Assembly (NCBI GenBank): GCA_022457155.1 | Contig: JAJGOT010000165.1 | Location: 180,001 to 244,000, forward strand | Length of the DNA stretch: 64,000 nucleotides | Direction: 5' to 3' | From: Cladopsammia gracilis | Lineage: Eukaryota; Cnidaria; Anthozoa; Scleractinia; Dendrophylliidae | In this document: piece by piece, positions 13,301 to 24,600 of the stretch | Layout: each line of letters begins with the position of its first letter | Position numbering within the stretch: the first letter of the stretch is position 1 | Position numbers and translations under genes: made by a program | Notes under the pieces: model-generated | Databases searched by the model: none | Told to the model about the DNA's origin: nothing | Seen by the model: the letters and a program-made list of their open reading frames with translations, nothing else

Positions 13301-14758
13301 TATACATGTCATAATAATTTATTAATTGTAATTGTAATTGCAGTTGTAATTGTAATAATAAATGTAATTGTAATAATTGTAATAAGTAATAAAGTTGTTG
13401 TTGTGTCTGTTCAGGAGGGGTGTCTGTCCAGGAGTGGTGTCTGTTCAGGAGGAGTGTCTGCTCAGGAGGGGTGTCTGTTCAGGAGGGGTGCTTAGGATGG
13501 GTGTCTACACAGAATGGATTTCTGCTTGGGCTGTCTGACAGGATGGTGTCTACTTATGAGGGGCGTCTACTTAGCAAGAGTGTCTGCTTACGAGGGGGTG
13601 TCGGACTTGGGGAAGGCGACTGTAAAAAGTAGTTTCTCCTTAGAAGAGGTGTTCACTTGTTGAGTTGTCTGCTTATGGCAGGTTAAACTGCAGGGTTTGT
13701 GTGAGGCTGAGACAATGATTTGGCTATTATTGTTGGCCAAAAATCGAACATTTATTCTTGGTTTAAATAGTAGATGTTACATGTGTATGTACCTCTTTGT
13801 GAATATCCGTTATATCTACATCTAAGTAAGGCAGAGCAGGCTTCAGACACTTGGCAAGCAAACAGAGCTGTCGAGAGAGGAAATTTGTTTCTTTGACCTC
13901 CATATCTCCAATCTTGCACCAGTTTCTTTTTACTAGTAATACCTCAAATCAAACTCGACTCTATCCTGGACAGGATTATTCTTACTTTGAACAGAACAGA
14001 ATGGTGTTATACCATTAGAGGTGTTTACAATGGCCTATCAAAAATTGATTCATCTCAGCAAATATTACTGAAAAATTAATCTCAAAATCACAGTAATTCA
14101 AAAAAGCATCTTGGCTTCTCAAACTTGACACAAATAGCAGAATTTAACTATTTTACTCCTTATTATGGCTGGTAGGTATTCAATATAAATGGAACCTTAT
14201 TCCTTCAGTTGCTTGCAATTGAAAGAAGAAATAGAATACAGTTTAGAGGGTGTTCTTTTAACAGGAAATATTTCTTTAATGTTAACCCGTGAATATGTGC
14301 ATGCGTAATGAACGGGTTATCGATAACAGCAGCTAATTCACTCACTCACTCACTCACTCACTCACTCGATCCATCACTCAGATGTAAACTTTTTTGTCAC
14401 ATGTACATTGAAATAACAAAATTTGACCTCAGTAATTAGTCAAATCCTTGGTAGCATAGTGTTTAAGTGAAAGGACAATAGAGCTGGAGGCAACCGAAGG
14501 ACATGAGTTTGAATCTCGCCCAGGACAGATTTTTTGTTCTTTTTTCTTTCTTCGAACTGAAAGTTACTGTTTTTTTTGTTTGTTTGAATTGCATTGGTCA
14601 AAAGTCATTACATTTAATTTCCAACCTCCCCCCCCCACAATATTGCATTACCATTAGCATTTCCTATTCACGAGTTGGTTTGAAGAAGCCTTTGATTTAA
14701 TATTGGTAAAAGGCTCAAGGGGTCTTAAACAAAGTTGTTAATGAAAGGAATGCCAATG

Positions 14759-14842
<84 letters not shown>

Positions 14843-17800
14843 TACAATGGAAAATTTACTTCAGGCAAGTGTTGATTTTAATATCAAAATAGAAAATAAC
14901 GGTTTTTAAATATTACATGGAATTAACCACGTCAAAGGATTAGAAACATTCACCAAGAGGTATCAAGATACCTGTTAACCAGTTTCATTACCTGTGTGAG
15001 ATCTGTGTGAATTGATGTGAGTTGTGTTGAAGACTGCTGCGCTTTTTGTATTGCAATGCACATCATTCGTATCCCTCTCATTGGCTGAAAACACAAAAAG
15101 CAAAGTATGCATGCAACACTTAGACAGATAGATAGATAGACTAGGTAAGTACGTAGGTAGGAGGTAGGTAGGTAGGTAGGTAGGTAGATAGATAGATAGA
15201 TACTTCTATTTAATTTAAGTCATGGTAATCCCTTTAGTAACAACAGATACTGTTATCAACTTTAGATGAACTGATCTACTACATGGTATGGCAAAGTCTT
15301 ACAGACCTACTGAGCCTTGCATAATGATGCTGCTTACTGTAGTTTCTCAATTGAACACCAGGGGTATTTAAAACTCAGTCTTGTGGACCCGGCATTTATT
15401 TGAACCCAGCGTTTATTCGAAGCCCAGCATTTATTTGAGGCACTTGCCATATATTAAACAGCAGTAATTTTACATTATTTTTCATGATCACATTTTGCAA
15501 TTTTTTATCCCAAAATTCCTGATTCAAAAGCTAAATATTTGGTTAAAATGTTCCTAATAAAATTATCTTGAAGAAAAATGTAACAATGTGAAGACTCAGA
15601 GACTATAAATTATAGTCAATAAACTGTTAGTAACAAAATTTTAACCAGACCTTGAGACTTTTATCTGTCTTTTCATTTGAGGTCACATTTTTATAAACCA
15701 TCAACTCATCAGACAAAGAAATGATGTGGAATGATCCATTTTCGGGATGATAACAATGACAAACTTTATATCCTGAGAAAGAAGGTCCCCTTAACAAAAA
15801 ATCCAGCAAAATAGAAACTACAAAGTGACTATTGTTGTCATTATTTAATAACGTTTTTTTCCCATTAATATCAAAACAGTAGTTGAACGCAGTTGTAGCA
15901 TCACCATTAATAAAATATTTTCACTAAAACAAAGGAAACGTAACGCATCATAATAGGTGGAATTGCCGCTGCAGTTTATTTCACTTAAAACTACGTTATT
16001 GCATGGTTACAATCAGTTTCATAATACCAAATTCAAATAAATGCCGAACCTCAAATAAACGCCGGTACCTCAAATAAAAAATACGGTAGCTCTGTATTTT
16101 TTTAATGTAATGTTATAAGTACAAGTGGCCATGAGAATGATTATTGCTACTTCCTCCCTCTGCAGGTTACTACAAGCATTTTGTTATGATTATAAACAGA
16201 GAACAGAAGAGTGCTTTGTGACTTGCCTGTCTACATATATACATAAACTTTATTTTAACTTAAATTTACAGGGTAGGATAAAATTATAGGAGCTAATATC
16301 TTAAAGACAGAAAGAAAAAAAATTAAGGATAAAAAGTTAATCAATTGATGGAAATAAAATACCCAAAAGCCAAAAAAATATCTATTACATTAGTAATGAT
16401 TGCAAATTAATGAAGTTGTCTGCTTTGTACACCTGGTTCAGGAGAGAGGCAATGTGAAGAAATCTAAACCATATCTCCAGGTTTGATGGAGACAAGCGGC
16501 CAAATCTTTTGAACTCAATCATGCAATGGTTTTTTAACCAGTCACACAAGCTATATAAAAAATTATTGTCAGGGCATTAAAACAATGTGTCAGTCTGATC
16601 ATCATGTTGCATAAAAAATGGCCATTCTGGCACTTAATATCCATTTTTTTATACATAATTAGTTAATTATGTTGATTTTAGAAGGACTTTTTATGTCATT
16701 TCTTGGTAAGTAAGCATAAATACTGGTATACATGCTGTATGCAGAGAAAAATCATTGCCTAATTAAGGCAACATATTACTCAATACTGAGTAATGTAAGA
16801 GTAATTATAGCGGAGCCCGCGGGCCGAAGGCACGGCGGAGCACCATACTCAAAGAACCTATGCCCATCATTTTTCATGGTCATGGCTAGTGGAATGTTTC
16901 GTGGGGGCATGTGTGCCTGCGGCCGGCCGTGTTGGAACAACATCCAGGATCTTAGCAATTTTGAAAGCAAGGCTTTGTTTTTCACGCCGCCACACAGCCG
17001 TGAGCTCGGTAAACACTTTAGTTGTATTGTTGTGTTTAGCGGAGAATTAAAGTCGTTATTTCCCTGCAGTTTGCTACTCAAGACAGGGATATTAACTAAG
17101 GGATACTCAGAAGCCGCTTCAGTGGAAAAAGAAAAGCTTTCAGGGATAAAATCTTGCTTCGAGGAACTATATACATTTTTGGCAATGCGAAGAGATGGGT
17201 TCATTTTACGGATTTCAGCACCAAAGCGGAGGTTTAAAGAATTTCCAAGTACAGTAGTCGCCGGAGAGACTTGAAGGTAAAAGAAATTACATTTTTCGAT
17301 GAGAATTTATCTTGATATCAATCTGTGATTGACGTTTTGTTTGTGTTCTTGTTAGTTTGGAGAATTGTTATAAACGTGTAGCTTAAATTCAGTTGTATTA
17401 ATTTCTTGAATTTCATCGAAGACACGGCTCGGCCTCGATGCGCTGTAAATGGTACGCGTTTTGCTTTTAAACACAAACTAATGGAGATTTCAATAAAATT
17501 TTTCGAAAGATTGTGTTGTCCATTTTTATGTGTTTGTTCATTCATTACATAGATTGAAAAGCGATTTTATGTAAACAAAACAAGACTTTGATTTTATACT
17601 TGCATCGCCTTATGCAAATATGTTTGTGTATTTTGGCAAATCAGTTTCTTGGGCATTTTTTGACAAGCAACAACTGTATTTTATTCGGAAAAATAGCCGT
17701 AATAGTTATTCTAGACGGAGAAAAAGTTGTTTTTGTGAACTTTTGTACAGTCTAAATGTACTGTGCAGACGGTCGGGTAATACTGCTTTTGAGAATTGCT

Positions 17801-18514
17801 AAAATTGAAAAATAGCCCAGTCGTCAATCTTAATTATTGTGCTTCCGACCTTTCACCTAAGTTAAGTTTCATCTTAGTTTAGCTTTTTCAGAGAGTGTTC
17901 AGAGGGTGCTGTTAGGCTAAGCCTAACTATAAATATTTGTACTTATTACTCAATACTGTACCTGCTTGAGGTCCACTAGACACTGGGTTATGAAGTGGCA
18001 CAAGTGAGCAACTAAGAAACCAACATGACAAATATTGTCAATTTTTTTATTTAAATAAGTGTAACTTGATTATTAAGACAAATTAGTTACTTATTTTTAC
18101 CAGACACTCACATTTTTCACCAGCAAACTGGACTTGCTCTTTTGAACAAATTGTTATAAACTGCTGAATCTGACTGAAGAGTAATTCAAAGTCTCCATAA
18201 TTTGGCAAGGATAATTTTACTAACCTGGAGAAAAATTTAGACGCAATATCTAGTCAGTAAACGAACGGGTGGATGATAAAACAAGACTCTGGAAACAACG
18301 CTAACAATATTTTGAGGAAAATGGTTGCAGATGAGACTTACAAGAGGGCCATGAAAGCCAGTGTATGTTGATCTGGATCAAGCGATGCAATAGCAGCGTC
18401 AATTTGACCTGCATATTTAGTCAATAGTTCGTTAGATCTGTTTAAAAAATCTGCCAGTTGAACATAATTCTTGTCAGCAGAAATTGATCGCACTGTGGCA
18501 AGAAAGTCCTCCAT
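1364..18514 (-). CDS. COPS3: COP9 signalosome complex subunit 3, 14 exons
   Basis: Subunit of the COP9 signalosome, which removes NEDD8 from cullin ubiquitin ligases in nucleus and cytoplasm. Exons, 5' to 3': 18514-18342, 18224-18121, 18011-17962, 15084-14992, 13867-13793, 12082-11978, 11034-10945, 9925-9875, 8574-8473, 8144-8073, 6309-6223, 5678-5565, 4513-4433, 1429-1364. All are flanked by GT and AG, phases join without a stop, and the total is 420 aa plus stop, against 423 aa for human CSN3. Landmarks recalled from CSN3: the start [21 protein letters not shown] (exon 4), [15 protein letters not shown] (exon 5), [20 protein letters not shown] (exon 6), [19 protein letters not shown] (exon 10), [20 protein letters not shown] (exon 12), [20 protein letters not shown] (exon 13) and an acidic tail. 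The PCI domain falls in about exons 8-12. The last intron (1430-4432) is full of transposons. Seen: exons and frame. Known: family role. Very confident; exon 14 is the least certain because the tail is short. Confidence 0.95.
1723..2457. mobile_element. TTAA-flanked inverted-repeat element A
   Basis: TTAA at 1719-1722 and 2458-2461. Ends are inverted copies starting GGAGGCTCGTA, extending through CACACCCTTTCAATTT. No transposase; non-autonomous and piggyBac-like by target site. In COPS3 intron 13. Confidence 0.75.
2482..3493 (+). pseudogene. LINE reverse-transcriptase C-terminal remnant, split by a transposon
   Basis: Bases 2482-2636 read in frame as the tail of a CR1/RTE-like LINE protein ([18 protein letters not shown], then [19 protein letters not shown]). 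The reading frame resumes at 3463 and soon meets a stop (SSLMRGS). Between lies a TTAA-flanked element (2637-3458). It is in the last COPS3 intron, opposite to COPS3. Confidence 0.7.
2637..3458. mobile_element. TTAA-flanked inverted-repeat element B
   Basis: TTAA at 2633-2636 and 3459-3462; terminal inverted repeat GGTCGCGGGGGA. It interrupts a LINE tail exactly at a TTAA. The small ORFs inside (such as 3179-3385) show no recognisable domain. Confidence 0.8.
3517..3710 (-). repeat. Truncated copy of tRNA-headed element
   Basis: Minus-strand bases 3683-3612 resemble a tRNA: an A-box-like GGTGGTACAGTGG and a B-box-like GGTTCAATCCTG. The same unit with both ends is at 21010-21330. In COPS3 intron 13. 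Confidence 0.6.
3727..4356. mobile_element. Fold-back element carrying two opposed tRNA-like heads
   Basis: Arms of 68 bases, 3727-3794 and 4289-4356, are near-perfect inverted copies (TGAATTAACGATTATCGTTA...). Inside are two tRNA-like stretches: minus strand about 3930-3845 (TAGTCTAGTGG and GGTTCGAGTCC) and plus strand 4176-4245 (GGTCTAGTGGT and GGTTCGAATCC). Neither folds convincingly as a functional tRNA by eye. Confidence 0.7.
4729..4856. mobile_element. 128-bp inverted-repeat element (CCTCGGTGTAA family)
   Basis: Ends CCTCGGTGTAAAAACCTG and complement. A relative lies at 37586-37724. In COPS3 intron 12. Confidence 0.7.
5364..5445 (-). repeat. tRNA-derived SINE-like head
   Basis: Minus strand has TAGCTCAGAGGTTAGAG and AGTTCAATTCCTGTCAGGGA at tRNA-like spacing. 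No 3' CCA and no clean acceptor stem. Just downstream of COPS3 exon 12. Confidence 0.45.
6797..7389 (+). repeat. 31-bp minisatellite, about 19 copies
   Basis: Unit TACATATGTTGTGGTTACAT plus ACATGGTTTGT. Because 31 is not a multiple of three and the unit lacks stops in all three plus frames, it yields three overlapping long ORFs. These are repeat artefacts. In COPS3 intron 10. Confidence 0.95.
7528..7995 (+). repeat. 25-bp minisatellite in two blocks split by a small transposon
   Basis: Unit CAAATGGGCGACCTGTTGAA plus CCACA. Blocks 7528-7685 and 7827-7995, interrupted by 7686-7826. A single inverted copy stands alone at about 6581-6603. Confidence 0.95.
7686..7826. mobile_element. 141-bp element inserted in the 25-bp array
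   Basis: Ends TAGACTGCTAGC and complement; the interior is GC-rich with GAGCGGGCGAGC/GCTCGCCCGCTC palindromes. ACAAATGG flanks both sides, consistent with an 8-bp target duplication, although the array itself also repeats this word. Confidence 0.75.
8973..9781. mobile_element. 0.8-kb inverted-repeat element
   Basis: Ends AGGGGCGTAGC and complement GCTACGCCCCT; internal GGTACGCAC near both ends. In COPS3 intron 8. The 101-aa ORF at its left end is not recognised. Confidence 0.65.
10249..10900. mobile_element. TTAA-flanked inverted-repeat element C
   Basis: TTAA at 10245-10248 and 10901-10904; ends GGTGATTCCT at left and its complement AGGAATCACC at right. It lies in COPS3 intron 7, ending about 40 bases from exon 7. 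Non-coding. Confidence 0.75.
11245..11383. mobile_element. Near-perfect 139-bp palindrome
   Basis: Arms of about 64 bases from ATCAAATGAAGAATGATCC meet at a short A/T loop near 11310-11320. In COPS3 intron 6. Young or recently copied fold-back. Confidence 0.8.
11454..11621. mobile_element. 168-bp palindromic element (TTTTAAACTAGTTT family)
   Basis: Ends CATGTGTTGTAGTTTAAAAT and complement, with internal AATCCTAAGACAAAGAAAAG. A relative is at 32101-32240 and the middle of 6613-6775 is similar. Confidence 0.75.
12144..13176 (+). repeat. 17-bp minisatellite with higher-order structure, about 60 copies
   Basis: Unit CAGGAGGGGTGTCTGCT with variants (GGATGGGTG, GTC for CTC). Three marker units containing TGCTTCTTAG lie at 12411, 12598 and 12802, spaced 187 and 204 bases (11 and 12 units). 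In COPS3 intron 5, 62 bases from exon 6. Long ORFs here are repeat read-through. Confidence 0.95.
13405..13520 (+). repeat. Detached block of the 17-bp minisatellite
   Basis: Seven or so units after an interruption that includes an ATTGTA-rich stretch (13314-13395). Degenerate units continue to about 13680. Confidence 0.85.
14452..14530 (+). repeat. tRNA-derived SINE-like head
   Basis: GGTAGCATAGTGTTTAAGTG then GAGTTTGAATCTCGCCC, followed by a T-rich tail. In COPS3 intron 4. Confidence 0.4.
14764..14836. repeat. TA dinucleotide microsatellite, about 36 units
   Basis: Uninterrupted TATATA in COPS3 intron 4. A CTCA tetranucleotide run is at 14337-14366, and GATA/GGTA runs at 15121-15202. Confidence 0.95.
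16789..17943 (+). mobile_element. 1.15-kb repeat inserted at the COPS3 exon 3 donor
   Basis: Flanked by a 15-bp direct repeat TATTACTCAATACTG at 16774-16788 and 17944-17958. It begins near GCGGAGCCCGCGGGCC and contains a GC-rich part with 'ggccggccgtgttggaac'. A second, inverted copy lies at 43353-44492. The target duplication length suggests retroposition. The ORFs inside (16732-17274 on plus) are not recognised. Confidence 0.8.
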
Positions 18515-18635
18515 CTTGCTTTCCTTTCTTCCGCTTCTCGACTTAGTTTCCCTCGATTAAGTGCCTCAAGTCGAGGTTCCAAAGAAAATGGCGGTGAATT
18601 TTGACTGACTGACTTGTTGGTGTGTAAATTTCAAC
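18515..18635. promoter_or_regulatory. Compact bidirectional promoter between COPS3 and MAJIN
   Basis: Only 121 bases separate the two divergent start codons. The interval holds AAAATGGCGGT at 18585-18595, which matches the YY1 consensus and lies about 40 bases before the MAJIN ATG. I see no TATA box. The ATG inside that motif (18588) opens a six-codon upstream ORF ending at 18608, which would precede the MAJIN start if transcription begins upstream of it. That this is the promoter is inferred from the arrangement. Confidence 0.6.
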
Positions 18636-21600
18636 ATGCCTTTACAGCCTTTTACGTTTGACACAAAACCAGACATCCGCCTCGTGGTTTACGGAGATAC
18701 AGTTTATAAGATAAAGGTGACTTGTAGGCAGTCTTCTGACAGGTAAACAAACAATTGAATTTAGAATAATTATTATATTTGTTGTCTGCCTGTCAGCTGT
18801 GTCCAGCTGTGTCCAGTTAGCACGCAAGCTGCAAGTGTGCACACGAAATGGAATGTAACAGGACGTATTTTAAGTCATGTTATGTTTTTTAACACAGCTA
18901 CATTACCTCCTAATTGCTCAGTTGCTTTAAACTTTTTTATTTCCTTATGATTTGTTTTATTGTAAGCTGAAAAAATGACACTGAAACTTTTTGAAACGTA
19001 AAAATCATACTCAGTGTCTGCTACCACATGCTTTGTAGTTGTTTATACGGAGGCTTAAATGTATAAATTACACAGTTTAATAACAGGCACTCTGACTGAA
19101 CAGCTAGCCTCTCTTGATTAACCCGTTGACACCTGAACTGCCCCAAACTGCCTGTGAAGGTCCACAGTCCTTGTACCATTTGTGATGTTATCACTTTTTA
19201 ATTTACCGGTATGTCAAAAGATGCTTTTGATGACCTAGGTATGCAGGATGAAGAAATCTTCCAAAGGGTGCTCAAATGAGAGCAATCCCCTGAATTATTT
19301 GGCCAGAGATACAAGCAAGAAACCCAGTAAATTTGACTGGCAAAATAGAAGAAAAATTTGGTCCTACTACCAATTGCCACTTCTTGTTAAATATTTTCAC
19401 TTTCTCCAGCATTTACTTGAAAACTTTCCTTGTCAAAATGAAGTCTAGTGAAAGGGCAACGATAAGAAAAAAATAACTGGAAAAATAGAGAAAAAAAGAG
19501 GAGAAGTAAAAAGTCAAGCCTGTTTACTCTATGTCAAAATATTGCTTTATGCTCATGCCCAAAAGAAAAAGTGATACTCACTCCTGAAAAGAAAGGATGC
19601 AAACAACGTTTTGGCCAGTTTTGGTTGCATTTTCACCAGACAGTGACCAGAAAGTATATGACTACAGGCTTTGTGAACATCCACCCATGTTTTCAGGGCT
19701 CGAAATTGTGCCTGTATCGGGCGCACTTGAGGCTAAAGGTTTTGCTTTTGTGACTAAAATTTGTCTATTAGTCGCGATTTTGTGACTGTTTTATGGCCTA
19801 GCTTATAAAGGAATTATATTCAACAGTCTTGTGTCTTACTTGTTACTGGTAGTTGTCATTTTATCTGAAAAATCATGCCAAATTCACGTTGAATGTTGTG
19901 TGACTTATCGTCTATTTCATGCTCCATTAATGCGGTTTCCAAGAAGTGTATCACAGGCGCACTTTTTCAGACTTTCTCAGAAATTTCTCATTTCCGGTTA
20001 CGGTAGTAGTGGTTAGTTTTTTTTGTGACAAAAATTTTCGAATTTGCGGCTAAATTTTAGGAATTACTCGCAAATTGCGATTGAGAATTTTTTTTAATCT
20101 TGAGCCCTGGTTTTCTGTGTATCATAAGATCTAAATTGTACACTGTACATGTAACAATGTTGTTCCAACTCATATTTTATATTTTATTACCTGACTTGCA
20201 GTAAAACTTATCAAATTATCAATATTGATATTGATAGACATTTCTTTTTTTGTCTTTTAATACAAAACAGAGACAGTATACGTAGATTATGTCAAGAGGA
20301 GAAAAACCATAAGGATCTGGAGGTTTGTTTATGAGCTTTGATTTTTTTATTACTGTTCAAAATGAACATGATTTTTAGAGTTAATGTTAATGTAGCCTGC
20401 AAAAACACAACCTGTTTTCTTCCTTTTATGGAATGTTACAAAATTAATGACGAAAGCAACTGATAGCTTATCTGTACCCTAAAATTCATATCCCATGGTT
20501 TCAAAAAGTTGACCCAGTCATGCATGATTGTGTTATTTCAAAAAATAGCCATACTCCCTTGTTTTTTTTTCTCCTTTTTGCTTGCTTAAGCCCCCTTCCC
20601 CTCCTCCTCTGTGGGGTTGCAGTTTATCTTCGTTCCTAATAGATCTCCTTCCCCTCAGAATTTCCAATGACCATCCATGGGGGTGTCGATTTTTCCTGGA
20701 TTGGCACATTAGTACCAGGTTATTTAGATATAAACAAGAGCCCATTAAAAATTGTAAGATGACAACTGTAACAATCATTATAAGAGGTATATAACTTGCA
20801 GGTCCACGCTTTCCAACTTAACTGCATCTTTCAATCTGCCAATAGCATGGGAACTCTGAAGCCACAGTTAATGTCTACACTTTCCACATTCTGTAGTGAC
20901 AAACAATGCACCACTGAAAACACAAACTGACAAAATGAGATGGATCAAAATCCACCAATCACAACCCACAAACATGACGCTTTGACTCTGCTGAGTGATG
21001 GTCAAGCCCAAATCATACCGTCCAGAAGGACGTCAGACACCTTATTGAGACTTACATAACAGAGTAACTGGTTAGCTTTCAGTTGAGGTTGGGGGTAGCA
21101 GTTTATATAGTTAAATTTAGGACTAAACAACCCGAGAAATTAGGCGGTACAGTGGTATGGTAGGCTATGTAAGCCTAATCCTAGCCGAGGACACAGGTTC
21201 AATCCTGAGTGGGGATTTTAGATTTTCTTTTTTACACTTAAAAATGTAGTGAAAATAAAATTCTAAGTGTCAACATTACGTTATATAAGTCTCAATAAGG
21301 TGTCCGATGTCCTTCTGGATGGTATGATTTAGGCACAACCCTGAGTGATTCAAGCGTCCTTGTTTTTTGAGAAGTCAGCTACATTATAATTATGATAATT
21401 ATAATTATGATAATTATAATTATGATAATTGCGGCAGTGAAAGATTTTTGAACTTCAGAGTTCATGTGTTATTGAAAAGTACAGTAAAGAAGTACAGTGC
21501 CTATTAATTACATTGCATGTTTTTCTCCAGAGAGTTGTCTGCGCCATATTAAGTTCAGATGATCTATTACCTGTGCAAACAGACAGTTTTGTTGTTTATC

Positions 21601-24600
21601 CTTGTATCCTTTTTACCTTGGCATGCTTACAATAGACAATTTTTGTATTCACGGTATTGAACTGGAACTAGCGTGCAGTCGAGGCTCATGTGGGGAAATC
21701 TTTTCACATGCAAATATTTTTAATGATATTCCCCCGCATTAGCCATGACTGTAAGCTAGTTCCAGTTCAATACCGAGAATACGAATATTGTCTATTTACA
21801 GTAGTTCCAAAAATTAACATAATTTCAGAATCACTCTTTCACTGAGTAGGGAGTACATTGCAACTGATTTCACATGCCATTTGTTGGGTGGGTAAAACAG
21901 TGAGATAAACAATGAACTCAATAAATTTAGCTGCAGCCAGAGGCAACTTGTATATGTTGATCTCTGATTTCACTGTCACCTCATATTCGAGACAATTCAG
22001 ACCCTTGAAAAAAAAAATAGAAAACATAGGGCCAGCTATTTATTGAACAAAGTTTAGACAATGTTAGCAAAACCATTAAATCAAAGGCTCCTGTGAACCA
22101 TCCCATGAATAAGAAGTGTTCCACACATCGCTGGCTCGTATTTGAGCGACCCTTTCTTACAAAAGATGTCGAAATGTAATTAAATGCGAAATTTTGAATT
22201 TAAACATGTGCTTTGTCAATTGGTTGAGGAGACACTCAAGTTCATGGAAGCTTTATTGCTTCAATTGACACTTATGATTATTTTGCCAATTTTTTTTCAT
22301 CATGCAACACAATGTATGGTATGTTTAAATAATAAACATGGCTTGATATCTTTTAAAATACTGTAATCTGCGATATGATATATGTGATATTTGAGGTCTA
22401 CATATTCTGTTCAGTAGAAAAACGCAAGGATATATTTTCACTTGAGGAACAGATCTGCCGACCTTTAGCCCATAACCGTGTCCAGTTCTCTCCTATTTCA
22501 AACAAGGTGTATTTGTAATATCACGCTAAGACATAAAAGACATAACTTTGGTTTATTGCAAAGGACTCCAAATATGAAATATCTTTAAGCTTATTGTTGT
22601 TCATAATAATATTATAAGTTATTGTTATCGCTGGATTCACGTTGTTCTTGTTACGGAACGCATTCATAATAATAATAATTATAAACATTTCGTGACAAAA
22701 AGTTTGCAGCTGATGGAAGGAGTGAGCGAGTGCTCATTTCATTTCATTTTCATTTATTTATTTCTCCAAACCTTAGCAGATGATAATACAGAATCAAATA
22801 TAAGGTGAAAAAAATAAGTAAAAAGTAAAATTTTCAAGGAAAGAAAATGCACAGTACAAAATTACACCACTTAAATTAAAAGTCACATTGTATATAGGAA
22901 GGAGAGGAGAGGGGCACATCTAGATAAACTAATATTGTGCCCCTTAAGTTACATCAGTATAACAAAAAAACATATTTGCCACCATCTGCAATGACCCATT
23001 CATTACGCTTCCCATATTCACAGGTTAAAAACAAATTATTTAAATCGTTTTCATCTGGCCAACCTTAATACTTAAATATTGTTTCATTGTAAACAGTGCC
23101 AAGAACGCTTGTAGCACAGACTAGAAAAACCTTTGTGTACTAAATATAATGTATTTATGTATAAAGTACACACTTCTAAACAGATGTAGAAGTAGACTTG
23201 GTATATATAACCCGCCCATAATGTCCCATCCCATGTTTGTCATCGTCACTGTCCTGTCCTTTTGACCTGTTTCTGGTTACCCACAAGAAGATTTTTTCAT
23301 AATAATGACCGTATATAATGTACGGCAGACTTCTTTGCTGCTGTAGTTGGATATAAGCTGAAATTTACCGATGTGGGCTGGGTTTTTTCGAAAGACGAGG
23401 ATTTCATTTCTTTTTTTTTTTTTAAAAGTTTTTAAAATGTCATTTGTAGCTAGTAGTGAAGGCATGTTTAAGTCAAAACTGAAGGGCAGAAAACTTTGGA
23501 AAAATTAATTTTCAATTGTTGAGTTATTTAACTGGATTCAAAATTGACACTAATCCTGGGTTAGCTTAATCATGCTTTGAACAACCTGGCCCAGAGCTAT
23601 ACTCATCACTCTTATCCAGGGGTTATTTTTTAACCATACCAAAAAAATGCACTGTGGAACCTCTACTTTGAGACACATGGACACTTTTCCATGTCCCAAT
23701 GCGTGGTGTTCCTTAATGGAGGTAACACTGTAATTAACATGCATTATGCCTTCAAGTTCCTTTAAAACAGTAGCTATGCCTTGGTAATTTTGAAAGTATA
23801 TAAACTTAGCCATGTTAGACAGAACCCATTGGGAGACCAGTGACAAAGTGCTGTTTTCTCAACATGGCCAGGCCCTCGAAGCTCATAAGTATGCATATAC
23901 CTTGTATGTGGAGGAGAAGCAAGCAGGCCAGAGACCTGAGAGAGGTGCAAAACAATAATAATATTATTTATAACTACTGATATTTAGCCATCATATTGGT
24001 TTTCAATTTACCATCATTACATCTTAATTTTGATGTTTGTAATGTTGACACCTTATAGGAAGATCTTCAGTGCAGGGAGAACAGATTGATGAAGCAACAA
24101 AGGTACACTGTTCTCCTTTCACCTTCTCTATTCTTCCCCTTCTTTGTGCATCCTTTTCTTTTACTTTTTTGGAAATTGAAAGAGTTTTTTAGTTGAGTGG
24201 CAAGTCTTAGAGGGGTGTCTATCAGGATACTTTTCTGCTGCATGACTTGTGGCCTGTCATGCTTCTGTGACTGCTGGTGGTTTTATACTAACGCATGGTG
24301 CAGACTATTTCCCTCGCCCCTCCTCAGTGTGTGATCGATCTGTCTCTAACATATCTTATACCCTGACATATAATAAATATATTTTAGGGTACAAGAGCTG
24401 TTTGAGATGGATAGATCCATTATTCTTATGTCTAATAATACCTTTTGGCAAACATTTATCACCCCACCCCCCTGCCCCTCAAAAATATAATACAATGGGG
24501 TGGTGAAACTCCACCATTGCCTGCTCCCAAGTCCAGGATGAGAAAGTAGGGGGGCTGTGTACTGGGCTAGCAACCTGCCATGGAAAACTCGACTGATTAC

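Noticed and set aside
16732..17274. 180-aa plus ORF and 142-aa antisense ORF
   Set aside because: Both lie mainly within the 1.15-kb repeat, start in its flank, and show no family motif; the second repeat copy does not preserve the full frame.
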